Of a stretch of 64,000 bases of DNA, positions 29,451 through 42,733 are shown in pieces (position 1 is the first letter of the stretch; each line of letters opens with the position of its first letter). A program made the position numbers and the translations under genes. Origin of the DNA: Hippophae tibetana. Lineage: Eukaryota > Streptophyta > Magnoliopsida > Rosales > Elaeagnaceae. Below the pieces are notes generated by a model. It was not told where the DNA came from and made no database searches. It saw nothing but the letters and a program-made list of their open reading frames with translations. Location of the stretch: the NCBI GenBank assembly GCA_037013495.1, contig CM072812.1, positions 37,112,001 to 37,176,000 on the forward strand. The letters are read 5' to 3'.

Positions 29451-30648
29451 CTGCAGTGAATAATTCAAATAAAATATACAAAGCTAGCACATAAGCGCTT
29501 GGCAATTTAACTATTTATTTCTTCATGGTTTATCATCTATTCTTTTATCTCTAATAATCCATAACCTCTTAATTTACACAATTTAGTATATAACCATTTT
29601 AAATTTGAAAAATCAAGTTCAATTTAATTAAAAATTTCATCAAATTAGTTTAACATTGTAATACATAAATATCACGTGAATATAAGTTAGTGACAATACT
29701 ATGAATTGAACTAATTAATTAATAACAAACTAAATTACAAACATTAAATTAATTTGAAAAAAATTGAAAAATTCAACTTAATAAATCAAATTTATAAAGA
29801 TTATAGACTTTATTCTATAAATTAAGAGTTCATTTGCGTGTGCTTATGTTAAAAACAGTTTAAAAAAATTGTTTTGAGAATAAGCACATCATTATGTGCT
29901 TTATGAGTTTTGAAAGCGTATCCGACGATTTTTTTCCTTATTTGATACTCAAACTCTTTTTTTGCGGTCAGAAGTGCTTTATAAGATCCCTAAAACATAA
30001 GTAAACCTTAAAAATTATAAATTAAATTTTAAAATTATGATAAAAATAATATCTCATATTAATTAAATATAACGTTATAATAAATTTTATAAAAATTATA
30101 AATGTGTAATGGTATCATAGTTTTAATCATGCTAAAAACTTTAGATTTCATTAACAAAAAAATCAAAATAAATATTACAAAAATAAAAAGAGATATGTGA
30201 TTAGAATAGAATAGAATGAATTATAATAAAATATATTAAAAATATAAAATGGTAGATTTGATGAGAGATAAAGACTCACAAGATATTAATAATTAATTAA
30301 ATATAATATTATAATAAAATATATAAATATTATAATTATTTTAATATTAGAAAACTCATCATTTTTATATACTCTGACATATTGTAATTAGGTTGCCGAC
30401 TAACTTACAACTAAATAGATAAGTATTTCTGTCACTAGTACTGTTAGGAATGCAAGGCATATTATGTACTTATGTCCTTTTTTATTCATTATTACGTTTA
30501 CACAATATCTTTTAATAACACACTTGATTTTGATAGCATGCTTAATTTGAAATGTATGGATAAGATCATAGACCTCAAGTATGTGAAATTAATGTCAACA
30601 AGCAATGGAAATGAAGTTTAAAGTAGAACTACCTTTAGCTGCATATTT
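29451..30648. other. AT-rich DNA, probable intron or intergenic
   Basis: No further monooxygenase exon recognised. AT-rich with many stops. If the gene ever extended here, this would be its intron. Confidence 0.45.
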
Positions 30649-30794
30649 ACAAGTCAAGAACCATTCGATATTTAAGTTATCGTGTAAAATTAATTTTTGA
30701 AAAAAATCGACTTATAATAAATTTAAAGTCGGCTTGGTATATAGCCAAAGTTATCTATGTTGAACGTAGCATCAGTTAACGTGGAAAACCGACA

Positions 30795-31605
30795 CTACGT
30801 CTTATTTTTTAAATTAAAAAATGGATGCAATAATATAATTGAAATTTTTTTAAGTGATTAATTATTATTTTATATGACTCTCTAGAATTTAAGTTGGATA
30901 TAAATATATATAAATAGTATAATTTTTTTTAGACAATTAGTTTTTAAAATTATATAATTTGTTTATTTGTTTAGATATTTAAATTTATATATGTACGTAC
31001 AATACATCTTTATTTAATTTTGTGTATATGTTTTAATTAAATATTATTGTAAAATTATTTTTTTTCTTTTTCTATATATATGCATAGTTTAAATAAAATA
31101 ATAATTGAAAAAAAAAATTTAATTGCGTGAATAGCGTCGGTTGACGTGGTGAACCGACTCTAGCCACGTGGGTAGCGTCGGTTTGCCAAGTCAACCGATG
31201 CTACGTCCTATTTTTTAAATTAAAAAATTGATGCAATAAATAAATTGAAATTTTTTTAGGTCATTAATTATTATATTATTTAACTCTTTAGAATTTAAGT
31301 TGGATATAAATATATATAAATAGTATAATTTTTATTTTTTTTAGACAATTAGTTTTTAAAATTATATAACTTTGTATATTTGTTTGGATATTTAAATTTA
31401 TATATGTATTTACAATATATCTTTATTTAATTTTGTGTATCTGTTTTAATTAAATATTATTGTAAAATTATTATTTTTTCTTTTTCTATACGTAAATGCA
31501 TAGTTTAAATAAAATAATAATTGATAAAAAAAAATTTAATTGCGTGGATAGCGTCGGTTGACAGGGCAAACCGACGCTATCTATGTAATATATCCGTTCG
31601 GCTCA
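30795..31605 (+). repeat. Two tandem ~406-bp units in the CACTA 5' region
   Basis: CTACGTC-TATTTTTTAAATT at 30795 recurs at 31201, and the match continues through GAATTTAAGTTGGATATAAA, TAGACAATTAGTTTTTAAAA and AATTGCGTG-ATAGCGTCGGT. Each unit ends in a subterminal GCGTCGGTTGAC motif, so the duplication doubles the subterminal sites. Confidence 0.85.
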
Positions 31606-32578
31606 TTTCTTCTATGCAGAAACTCAAAAATCTTCATTTCTCTTCTCTATTTTCTCCCAAAACCAAGCTCACACCTACCCTCTTTCTCAATTTTTGGTCA
31701 CCTCTGACCACCATTTGTAATGTCATTTTGTGGGTTATATTCCTATTCTCATTATCTTTCATATCTACTATTTTTTTGTGCAAAATACTCAAATAATTTA
31801 TACCCATTTTTTCACTTGTTCTAACTTACAAAACACCATTTTATTTTTAATTTCCTCTATTTAGTCACTTCATAACATTCTTGTAAGTATTTCTATTAAT
31901 TTTCCAGCTTATTATTCAGTTTGTTTTATTTTTTGTATAAATTTTTGATTTAGGTATGTTTTTTATTTTGCTTTTTATTATATGTTTGACTTATTTTTTG
32001 TGGAAATAATATCTGAAATGTTGTGGGTTCGAGGGATTATATATATTTACCGTGCGTGGATAAATTTAATTATATATAAATAATTATATATTTATTAAAT
32101 AGTGAATAGAGGAAAAGTAATATGTTTTTTAAAATTTTTAAGAAATTATATTGGTATCAGAGTTATACGTGTTATCTCTTTACTCTTAAAAAAATTATAA
32201 ATATATATTTATATACTTAATAATTTAAATAATATATATATATATTAATAAAAATCAAATAATAACTAAAAACTAAGTAGTATTATTATTTTTATTTATA
32301 TATGCTACTTATGAGTTAAAATGTTAAATATGTTACTAGTAGCCCCTACTTCTATAGAATGTTATATACGTGTAATTAATATTACTTTTTAATTATGATA
32401 TAATAACATGTTTAGAAATTAGAGTCAACCAAAGTATTTGGTTTTTATATATTCATGCTGACATGCTACTTTTTTTTTAATTTGTATAAAAATGAGGTTG
32501 TTTGTATATATAATACTTGAAATATATTTATTGGATACATAATTAATTAATATGTTTAATTAATATCATTAATAGAAA

Positions 32579-33230
32579 ATGGACAAATCTTGGATATCAA
32601 AGTGTAGAATTGAGTAAGATTATATTTCTGGAGTTGAAAGTTTCATGGAATTTGCTTGTAGAAATAGTAATACTGGAACTAGTATGATTCGATGCCCATG
32701 TGTTAAATATAAAAATGAACGATTTCATGAATTTGATGAGGTTAAGTATCACCTTATCTATAATGGTATTCTTTTGAGTTATAAATGTTGGTATTATCAT
32801 GGAGAAAATATTGATAATACTCATGGGGAAAAGATAAATAAGAATTTCAGTGGATTACATACATCTTATCATAATGTACAGACAGAAAATATGTTTCATG
32901 GTGTTGAAGATGAATTACGCGAGGATGATCCTGAAACCTTTAAAAAACTTATAGAAGATGCCGAAAAACCGTTGTATCCAAAATGCAAAAAATACACTAA
33001 AATTTCAGGATTTGTTCATTTGTACAATATGAAGGCAAAACATGCTTTTTCTGACCAAGGATTTCACAGAATTATTAAATCTACTAGTCGATATGTTTCT
33101 TGAGGGTATTGAATTGCCATCTTCAATGTATGAAGTGAAGAAATATCTTAGTCGATTTGGCATAGAATATCATAAGATTCACGCTTGTCCAAATGATTGC
33201 ATTCTTTATAGAAAAAATATGAGATATTAG
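32579..33230 (+). pseudogene. CACTA transposase, N-terminal part
   Basis: Begins MDKSWISK, the typical start of the transposase-associated domain (PF13963), hits TAA at codon 13, and continues in frame with FACRNSNTG, IRCPCVKYKNERF and HLIYNGI-YKCWYYHGE, whose Cys and His residues form the domain's zinc site. The acidic DELREDDPETFKKLI linker and EKPLYPKCKKYTKISGF follow. A frameshift near 33060-33100 leads to DMFLEGIELPSSMYEVKK and IHACPNDCILYRKN, the start of Transposase_21. Function when intact: binds element ends and catalyses excision and integration in the nucleus. Confidence 0.9.
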
Positions 33231-33241
33231 ATGATTTTCCT

Positions 33242-34264
33242 ATGTGTAAAGAATCGAGATGGAAGAATGGTATAAATGAGACAATACATAAGAAAGGCGT
33301 TCCTGTAAAGGTTCTTTGGTACTTTCCTCTGATTCCTCACTTTCAAAGGTTGTTCAATAGTAAAGATACATCAAAGATGTTGACTTGGAATCATTCAGAC
33401 AATCGATCTGATGATGGTGTGATACATAATCCTTGTGATTCTCCAAATTGGAAAGTAGTAGATAATTTATCTCCTCAATTTTCATCTAATCCGCGCAATC
33501 TTCGTCTTGCCATTATTTTTGATGGAATTAATCCACATAGTTCCCTTAGTAGTAGATATAGCTATTGGCCAGTAATTATGGTAACATACAATCTTCCTTC
33601 CTGGTTGTGTATGAAAGTTCATGATGGTTACTCATCCAACTTAAGAAATTTTATGTCTATCACTGATAAGAAACTATATGGATTGAAATCACATGACTGT
33701 CATATCTTAATGCAACAGTTATTACCAGTTGCTATTAAATCAATTCTTTCAAAACATGTTCGATTATCAATAATTTGGCTTTGTTCATTATTCAATACAA
33801 TATGCAAGAAATCTATATCAATTGACGAGTTAAATTCTTTACAGAAATATGTTGTAGAGACTTTGTGTCTAATTGAAAAATATTTTCCTCCCTCTTTCTT
33901 CGATATAATGATTCATTCGTGTGTTCATTTAGTTCGAGAGGTTCAATTTTGTGGTCCTACTTACTTAAGGTGGATGTATCCTTTTGAAAGATATATGCAA
34001 GTCCTTAAAGGATATGTAAATAATATAAATCGACCTGAAGGATGCATGGTCAAATGCTACATTGCTGAAAAGGCCATTGAGTTTTGTTCTGAATACTTTA
34101 GTGGTTACACTGAAATTGGGAATCCTACGCACAAGTTGTTCTTAGAACGTCACATGATCCAAGTAGGTAACCTTACGCTTGGTGGAATAAAGAAATTGTT
34201 TATTGATCACACTCGATGGGAAAAAGCACACCGAATCATTTTGGTATATAATAATGAGGCATAA
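33242..34264 (+). pseudogene. CACTA transposase, core with internal deletion
   Basis: 340 residues open. It starts at CKESRWKNG and VPVKVLWYFPLIPHFQRLF, the Transposase_21 (PF02992) region, passes LAIIFDGINPH and VTYNLPSWLCMK, then jumps directly at about residue 125 (near 33613) to HDGYSSNLRNF and KLYGLKSHDCHILMQQLLP, which normally follows only after a long catalytic segment. The block with the CACTA catalytic acidic residues and the GC-x2-C zinc site is therefore deleted, probably 200 residues or more. The rest is the DUF4218-type C-terminal domain (KYFPPSFFDIMIHS, WMYPFERYM). It cannot be catalytic. Confidence 0.9.
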
Positions 34265-34685
34265 CCGTACATAGAGTAAGTGATGTTCATTGTTTTGTGA
34301 TTGCAAAAATTAGTTTTTATTTAACTATTAATGATGATATATAACTTCATATATATTTAATAACATTACAAGATTCATTTAAACTTATTGAAGATCGATC
34401 CTCGTTATAAAAAAAGAGAGGAGAAAAATGGTTGTATGATGAACATAAGCGAGAGCTTATTAATTAGTTTCACAACCATGTAAGTGTCACAACCAAAAAT
34501 TCATGTTTTTGTATACATATATTCGAGATGAACTCAAGAAATCCAATCATAAAATATCATAAAGTTTACAATGGCTTGCACATGGGCCACAATTCGATGT
34601 CAAATCATTTTATAGTTTCACAATAAATGGATCAAGATTTACGACTCAAGCTAGGGACAAAGTCCGAGTAAATCAAAATAGTGGT

Positions 34686-35150
34686 GTGAAGATGGTTGCA
34701 CAAACTATGCAATTTCCCAGTTCAAAAGATGTTAATCTTGTACTTTCTGAAAGAACATATTATGGTATAATACAAGAGATTTGGGAATTGGATTATGAAG
34801 TCTTCCATGAAACAATTTTTTTCTATGATTGGGTTGAAGATGTTATCAATGTTGGATATAAAATAGATGATTTTGGATTTACCCTTGTAAATTTATCCAA
34901 GATAAGTCACACTGATGATCCTTTCATGTTAGCACTTCATGCAAAACAAGTACTTTACATGAGCGATCAAATTGATCCAAGATGGTATGTTGTGTTAACG
35001 CCTCCACAAAAAGAGTTTTACCATTGTGATATTGTAGAAGATGATGACTGTATGCTTGATACATTAACCAATATTAGTAATTTCTCAAATAAATTTCCCA
35101 ATGTATGTGATGATCTAGTTGATGATGATGATTCTTCGTCATGGGCTTGA
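34686..35150 (+). pseudogene. CACTA transposase, C-terminal DUF4216 region
   Basis: 154 residues matching the C-terminal part of TNP2 proteins: YYGIIQEIWELDYE, FFYDWVEDV, DDFGFTLVNLSKI, DPFMLALHAKQVLYM and RWYVVLTPPQ, ending in an acidic tail. The segment between 34265 and 34685 carries degraded coding sequence in other frames that links it to the core. Confidence 0.85.
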
Positions 35151-35279
35151 AGTGATTGTCAAGGAATATATGTATACGATCAACAACCTAATTAAACATA
35201 ACGTATGTTCTATATTGTTATAATAACTCTTATATATATATATGTTCCTATAATTGTCAATTAATATATATTTCTTCAT

Positions 35280-36430
35280 TGATTACAAATATTTCATGGA
35301 TCTTCAGATAACAGAGCTTGTAGATCCAAATGATCCATTGGGGTATTTGAAAATAAGGGGTTGGATGAATATACTTGATGCTCTACTTAAGCCAGATGAT
35401 AGAATATACATGTTCTATTTGATGCTACTGGTAATCCAATAGGGGAAAATGGCCAACAATTGAAATCCTCTATTGGTCGACTTGCGAGTCCAATTTACCA
35501 ATCAATATAAATGATTGGTCTCAGGTTGACGATGCAAAAAAGTTCAAAATATGGATAACCATTTGTGTAAGTCTCTTATATTTTATAATCAATATATATA
35601 TTATATCTTTTTGTATTATATCTAATCTTTTTGTACTGTGTTTTTACATAATCATTACAAAGTCGATGATAGTTGGAAACTTAAGTGTTATAAGATTACA
35701 AATAAGGCGTGGAAGGAATACAAGACTTCCAGATTGGCAAGAAATGATGTGTTTTCATATTTGGAACCACTTGATGAGGTAGAGCTCTACAAAATCCATA
35801 AATGACACCCCTGGATTACACCTCAAGTTTGGAAAAACTTTGTGGAATATAGACGTTTAGATGAATTTCAAATTATTAAGGAAGAACATCAGAATATACA
35901 AATTCATAACATTCTTTATAAGCGTACTGGGAGGTCTTCAAATCCTGAAGTTAGATATAGAATGATATTATTAATTTATTTTAATTTATAAATATTTTTA
36001 TATTTATTTTCCTCAATTTAATTTAATGTGATTGTTAATAATTTTTTCATAATTTATGTAGTAAGCTGAATTGGGTAGACTTGTTACCCGAACTGAATTG
36101 TACATAGAAACAAAGACTCCCAAAATGAAGAATTCAAAACTGATGACTATGCGAGGAGAAGAACAACTAAATAAGTTGGTTAGTGATTTCGGTTGATAAA
36201 AAGTCTTAATGATTTTTAATAATTGATGTAATAATGAATGATATGTTTGTGTGCTTTATTATTTGTAGAGAGTTGTTCAAGAAAAAATATCTAGAGGTGA
36301 AATAATCGAAGAGCCTGGAAGAGATGCTTTATATTATGTATTCGAACGCGAGCATCCTGGTCGTGTTAGGAAAGGTAGCCAATATGATGGTTATATGGAG
36401 TATTTTAACATTCCAAAACAAAAGCCTTAG
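35280..36430 (+). pseudogene. CACTA second gene (TNPA/Transposase_24-like)
   Basis: Pieces in order: IRGWMNILDALLKPDDRIY near 35290-35440, WKLKCYKITNKAWKEYKTSR near 35670, TPQVWKNFVEYRRLDEFQII near 35820, ELGRLVTRTELYIETKTPKM near 36065, and FEREHPGRVRKGSQYDGYME near 36340. These are the core and C-terminal signature of the plant transposase PF03004 family, which binds subterminal repeats and assists the main transposase. Introns, a stop (TGA near 35803) and frame changes interrupt it. The order after the TNP2 gene matches the usual CACTA layout. Confidence 0.75.
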
Positions 36431-36490
36431 ACGGTAAGTAAGGAAAAGTACACTAAAATTGAAGAAGAACTCAACTTCTTTAAGGCCTCA

Positions 36491-36781
36491 GTGTTAAGTG
36501 AGATTGTCACTATAAAAGAATATCAATCACAACACATGTCAGGCATGACATCATCCATGCCAAGCATGCCACAATCCATGCCAGGCATGCCACCATCCAT
36601 GACATGCAGGCCACCATCCATATCAGGCATGCCACCCACGCAATCTCATTGTGCTCAAACTACATCCAGTATGGGATATAGTCATCCTATTGGTCCTCCC
36701 TATATGCCAGGAATGCATATGCAATCAAGTAGTGGCATGGAACATTCAATTGCAATTCCCAGTCGTACACTTAAGTCTTAA
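36491..36781 (+). CDS. Met/Pro/Ser-rich C-terminal tail of the second CACTA gene
   Basis: 96 residues beginning in the helical tail of the TNPA-like protein and then composed of repeated SMP-GMPPSM units encoded by an imperfect ATGCCAGGCATGCCACCATCC repeat (36540-36640). The preceding TAG at about 36428 separates it from the body of the gene. Low-complexity tails of this sort are common in these proteins, so it is probably not a separate gene. Confidence 0.5.
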   Translation: MLSEIVTIKEYQSQHMSGMTSSMPSMPQSMPGMPPSMTCRPPSISGMPPTQSHCAQTTSSMGYSHPIGPPYMPGMHMQSSSGMEHSIAIPSRTLKS

Positions 36782-36850
36782 TAAACTTTCTTATGCACTT
36801 AATTTCTCTACCATAACTAATTCCACAAAATTTCATCGATCTTCTTAAAA

Positions 36851-39800
36851 CACCCTTACTAGAATACGCTTGTCCAATTTACAGCTATGCGTTATGAAAA
36901 ATTATGCCACTTGCAAATAGTACTCTTTATTCATGTCCATCAAATAAAATATCTTCAACTCCCTCCATTAATAGCAAAAACACCTTGACATGTTGTCTCC
37001 CATGTTTCATACTTTGAACTACCATAATTGTAAGTCTCGTTATTCTTATGTATATATGTTGGCTTCCCATGTACAAAACATGGTAATTGTTCTATTTTAC
37101 TCAATGTTTTATCATCCTCTATATAAGATTGGTTAATATAGATCAATAATACACGCACATAGTTAAAAACACTTTCTATGCAAGCATGTTTACAAACAAT
37201 AAGGAATTGATTTCTGTAATGTGCATGCTAGCTCACCAATATTATCACTTATGCTTTTGGTTTTTTTGGGTACAGGTATTTATGTTAAGTATTCGATAAT
37301 TTTTGGAACAAAAAATGTGGCTTTTTACTACCGTGTCACCAAGCTCGCCACCATCTTCGTTACCACCCTTAGTGAGGTGGTTGGCAAGGTGTCTAGCGAG
37401 GTAGAAAATTTGAGTTCTACATATATCCTCATTTCTTTTTATTTGATATCCAAAAAAATGTAGCAGAGCTCTATCAAATTGATATCTCATTTCTTCTGTT
37501 TCTGGATCACTAATACCTAATGTGTTATTCGATATTAGTGATTTGTGACTGTGTGAGAAAAGTTGTTTATTGGGAATTTTATGCTTGAGGGTGGTTCTGT
37601 TGTTTGTGTACGTCACTCATTATTGATTCTTGGTTTCTAATCACACCACATTGGGTGGTGTTGGCTTTAGAAGTGAGGCCTAACTCCAAATTTCAAGTTA
37701 AGAGACAAGGGTATTTTAGTCTTTCACTTAATTATATTTTTTATGCACAAGGTCTCATAACTTTATTCTTAAGAGTACATGTTTCCTTGTGAGTATTCAA
37801 AAGAAAAAAGAAAAGAAAAGGGGAATTGGTGTTTCTAATAGGTGATCACATGCCATATGTCATTCATATTATCATGTATATCTAGTTAGTGCAAACTTTT
37901 CTAAGAAGAAAAAAGGGAAAGAATTAGGGGAAAAGGAAAGGAGGAAGAAGTGAAATAAGATAGAGATTATAAGTTAAACCATAACTAGGTAACTATTTTT
38001 GCATAAAATTGAAATGGAACTGAGAAAACTTCATGAATAAATAGACTTTGGTTCATATATCCTTATAAAGGTATAAATTTCTATTTCATGATAAATTTTA
38101 CCGTTTTTAATTTTGAATTTTCTACTTTAAGTCATACACATTTAACTAAAGGTAGTTCTCTATAAATCATATTGGTAACCCTGTTTGGAACCAATCTGTA
38201 TTTTTGTTTTTTAAAATGGTATTACAAATTGAAAGTGGTTGATTTATAACTTGCTTTTAATCTTGAGATATCCAGTTTTATAAATATTTTATGGTTTGTT
38301 ATTTTGATTTTTCTAGACAAAGATATAATGATTTAATTGACTGTATGTTCTATGAAAGTTATGCTGAAATATCATGTTTTTCAATGAACAATATTCTATA
38401 GATTGAAAGAGTTTTCTTTATGATATTTGAGTACATTATATCTTATTTTAAAGATTAAAATGCCTAGTTTTTTTTTTATGTTTTTACATTAATGAATTTA
38501 GACATTTATGCCAAAAGTTATATTTGAAATTACAAGGATAGGTTTAAGAGTACCCTAAAACTATTTAAAATGCAACAATCAACTATTAACAACCCCAATT
38601 TTGGAAGTCTTAGAGTGCCTTCCAATTTGAATTAAATAAGCAAGCTATGGCATTATTCATGTTCTAAGAAAAGTATAATTATTTACGAAGAGTTTAGCAA
38701 ATAGACCCTAGAGTGCACTTAGAGAACCAACGATGATTTAGTATTGTGAGTACATACCTAATATATTTTCTAACGCATTAATATCATTGTTTTGAACCAT
38801 ATTCATGTTCAAGTAAATCTAATTTTTACAAGTTGCATGTTTATGAAAAGTGAATTCATTTTCACTAGTATTGGAGGAAATATTTACGTATCAATTTCAA
38901 TATACTTCAACATATACACCATGAGAATATATTTTATTTTCATTATTAGAAAATCATTAAGACACATGAGTGAAAATTTGCAAGCAAATTAATATTGAAT
39001 CAATTTTATTATGTATAATAGTTTTATACATAATTGCAAGTTCAGTAAATATTTTACAACTGCCAAAGTACTTGCCCTCGTGTATTCAAGATAGTTGGCT
39101 TCACTCCGCATTCAGGTATGCAGTGACTTGGAAAAACATCATGATCGATAGATTTGGTCTAGATTCAACTCACTTTGATGTTTACCAACTCGATATGATG
39201 TTATAAGTTTGGTATCTTGTTATAAGTTTAGTTAAGTCGATGCACACATGGTTCATGTATTAGTAGAGCCAACTGAGCCAATGTAATGGCTATATCAAGA
39301 AAGTTCCACACATATGTAGTTGAAAGCTAGCAACAGTGCTAAATATCTCCTTCATGTGCAACCAGATCCCAAAGTTCTCTTGACAATAAAATACATTTAA
39401 TATGGTTATACATTTTACTAGTATAGTCATCATGACACATTATTATATTCTAAAGATCATGGACAAATAATTTTTATCATTATGTCATTTCATTATAAGT
39501 GATGAGCATGTCATTTATAGCTTTTCAAGGTACTAAATTACAATTATTTTATGAAACTCAGATTATGAATTTATGAGTACATTATTTTATCATAAAGACT
39601 ATACGCAGATTATTTTTATCAACATATATTTCAAGAAATACATAAGCATTTCATGCATAGTTTACATGAGTATTATGTTATTTTATAAAATTTATCCATT
39701 CACTAAGTTTTCTCGCTCACCCTTTATATTTATTTTCCTCCCCCAAGTAACATATTTTAATGCCACATCACACGAGTTTAGAGGCTTAAGATCCACTTTT

Positions 39801-40910
39801 TGCTATGAAGTCTAGGTTGTTTCTATCTTCTTGCCATATTGTATAGTGTATTCTAGATGTTGTGTTTTGAGTTAGTGACCATATCTTATGTGGTGTATAG
39901 TATCTTATAGGATGTAATTATGTATGGCCTTGGGCCACTTTCTCGATGTGTAAAGTTATATAAAGTTTACTAGTTTATGGAAAATGATCTTTTTAGAATT
40001 GTTGTTCTTTTATTCCAAGGAGCATATAGTTCAATAACTAGGAAAGACTTTGCCCAAAAGTTTTTAAAATGCTTACATGAATTTTTTAAGTTAAACCATA
40101 GTCATTTCAGGATACTAGTTATCATGATCCCGCTTGACACGTCATATACTCTAGTGTTGAGCTAGGGTGAGTCATGGCACCTAAATCCAAACACAATTAC
40201 TCTAATACACGTAAATGACATTTTTTCTTCAAACAATAATCCATGTAATCAACACTCTCTTCATATTTATATGAACTGGTATTTTCTTCAAATACAAATT
40301 TAGCACCAATGTGTACTTCCATTCTAAAATAGTAACTTAAAGAATATGTGATAATGAACATTAAATAAATATAGACAAACTACATTGTACAAAATTAAAT
40401 ACATCTACCATTCAACAACATCTATTATAATTAGTTTGAAAAATTAAAGAACCCTAAACAAAGCACACAAACAACAACAACTGAGACAATCAATTTGAAA
40501 ACAAATTAATGAATGCAATTAAAGAACAAAAAACACATAAAGGAATCCTAAACAAAGCATACAAGCATATATGAATTGGAGTGTTGGACCACTTCATTTT
40601 CTCACTTTAAAAAATATTCCCACCACTTTTATTTCTTTAACTCTTATCACACACTCTCTTCCACCCAATATAACAAAAAACAAACAAACAACCATTAACA
40701 AAAATGATAAAATCAAATTGTTTAGGCCACAAATGTATAAAATAAATTAATTTTCCCACATTTGAACATCAATATTATGTCAAGGCTGGTGTTCATTGCC
40801 TATCACCCAAAGCTAATTTATTTCTCTCGAGTCTTCGATCATCTTGCCTTTACCATATTCATACTTGATTCTTTGCTCAAATTCGATAATTCACACTCAA
40901 TAATCACATT
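36851..40910. other. Unresolved AT-rich region, possible old LTR debris
   Basis: No convincing gene. A 123-residue minus frame at 37245-37616 has no recognised domain. The part at 38090-38180 shares a TTTTAATTT-GAATTTTCTA and CATTTAACTAA-GGTAGTTC arrangement with the degenerate repeats at 45000-45660, suggesting fragments of one LTR family. No paired LTR, polypurine tract or primer site was found. Confidence 0.4.
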
Positions 40911-40914
40911 CGTC

Positions 40915-41760
40915 TCATGATTAGGGCAAACAAGATTAGGTTATATCTTCAAATAGAGAATAGAATGACTTGTGTCTAATAAAATTTTAGATCCCTTAGA
41001 TTTCACAAATTTTTATGTTTGTGTTAATTGTAAAAAAAGAAAACAAACTAATAAAAGGATATTTAAAGCTAATAGGACTTTAGAAGTCTTAGAACTTATA
41101 CATACAAATATTTGTGCCCATTTCCCTACAATTTCTCGGAATGGTCAATAATATTATATAATGTTCATAGATGATTTTTTTAAATATGGTTATTTATTTA
41201 TTATTCATGACAAGTTACAATCATTGGATCTGTTCAAAAATCATAAAGCTACAGTTGAGAACTAACTCTGTAATAGGGTCAAATGCATCAGATCTAATCA
41301 TGGTAATAAGTACTATCGTAGATATGATGGTTCAATAAACAACGTCCAGGATTATTTGCTAAGTTCTTGGAGGAATGTGGTATTCACCCACTATGAATGA
41401 TGTTGCTAAAAGATGAAACAAGAAGTTTAAGAACATGGTAATGAGTATGATTTTTCATTCTATTGTACTAGACTCACTCTGGGAGAAGAGCTTAAAACCA
41501 AAACCTACTTGCATATCTGGGGATCTCTAGTTGAGGCAAATCCTTATAGGTCTAATGAAAAGAACTTAACTTAAGAACGATAATTTTCTATTTAATTGGA
41601 TATAATGAAAGATCCAAGGGGTACAAGTTTTACAATCCCACATCTAAGTCGATTTTCGAATCATGAAATACCAAGTTTTTTAAGAATGTCAAGTTTGTAA
41701 GGGGAGATACAGTTAGGGATTTTGTCCTTAAAGAGATTCATTTTAATATTCCATAAGTAC
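40915..41760 (+). pseudogene. Old copia relic: pre-integrase and integrase
   Basis: Plus-strand remnants in order: IRLGHISK and RIERLVSNKILDPLDF (zinc-binding pre-integrase), CVNCKKRKQTNKR, LELIHTNICAHFP where the first catalytic Asp has become Asn, YIMFIDDFFKYGYLF, and IRSNHGNKYY at the second Asp region, also altered. Later pieces of the integrase tail follow to about 41700. Heavily mutated and old. Confidence 0.75.
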
Positions 41761-42011
41761 TATTGGCATTGATCAAGATCACATTTCTGACTTTGATCAA
41801 GACATAACAAATCAAGACAAACTAAAAAAACCTCTTATTCAAGAAATTGTTCCAGAAGAACAAACTTTACAACCTCAACAACTCATGCCATTGAGGAGAT
41901 CCACTTGAGAAAGGAGAAGTGTAGTTCCAAATGACTACATTATATTTCTTTAAGAACATGATTTTGATATCAAAGTGATGTAAGAAAATCTGATCAACTT
42001 CTGATCAAGCC

Positions 42012-42733
42012 ATGCAAAGTTATAACTCTCAAAAGTATATTAATACCATGAATGAAAAGATTAAGTCCATGAAATACAATGACGTGTGGGATCTTATCCC
42101 ATTTCTAAAATCTATGAAACCCATTGGTTATAGATGGATATTTAAAACAAATAGGGATTCGAAAGGTGATGTGAAGAGATACATGACTCGTCTTGTCGCA
42201 AAAGGCTTTATATAGAAAGAAAATATTAATTATAAAGATATTTTCTCTTTAGTTTCTTTGAAAGACTCTTTCAAGATTATAATTGCATTGGTAGCACATT
42301 TTGATCTTGAGTTCCATCATATGGATGTAAAGATAGTGTTTCTCAATGGTCACATTGATCAAACAATATATATGATGCAACTAGAAAACTTTGTGTTGGG
42401 AAACCTAAAGAAAATGGTTTGCAAACTTAAGAAATCCATCTATAGGCTCAAGCAAGCATCTTGAAATAGTATTTCAAGTTTTATCAAGTGATGATCTCTT
42501 TCGATTTTGAGATGAATTTTTTCGATGATTGCATATACCATAAGTTCTATGGGAGCATATATATTTTTCTAGTTTTATATGTTGATGATATTTTGCTTGC
42601 CAACAATAATATAGGCTTATTGCATGAAATCAAGATATTTATAGCTAAGAATTTTGAGATGAAAGATCTTGGTGATACCTCTTTTTTAGTAGGCATACAA
42701 AGATTATGTGATCACTTTCAGAGTATTCTATAG
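42012..42733 (+). pseudogene. Old copia relic: reverse transcriptase
   Basis: Three frame pieces: NDVWDLIPFLKSMKPIGYRW with VKRYMTRLVAKGF (42012-42215), HFDLEFHHMDVKIVFLNG with VCKLKKSIYRLKQAS (42258-42464), and LVLYVDDILLANN with MKDLGDTSFLVGIQ (42488-42733), which keeps the YVDD catalytic motif. Stops and frameshifts separate them. It continues the integrase relic at 40915 and precedes RNase H remains. Confidence 0.85.

Larger units (their letters stand above)
30649..36850 (+). mobile_element. Decayed CACTA (En/Spm) transposon
   Basis: Contains a TNP2-type transposase gene followed by a TNPA/Transposase_24-like gene, the standard CACTA layout, with GTCGGTT/AACCGAC subterminal repeats at the left (30690-31590). 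The left terminus near 30649 is degraded (CAAGTCAAGAACC instead of CACTACTACAA), recognised by alignment to the minus-strand start of the 5646-6469 element. No right terminus or right subterminal repeats were found, so the right border is approximate. It is not mobile by itself. Confidence 0.8.

Noticed and set aside
37245..37616. 123-residue minus-strand frame
   Set aside because: No recognised domain, AT-rich surroundings, and no splice or promoter signals. Left inside the unresolved region.
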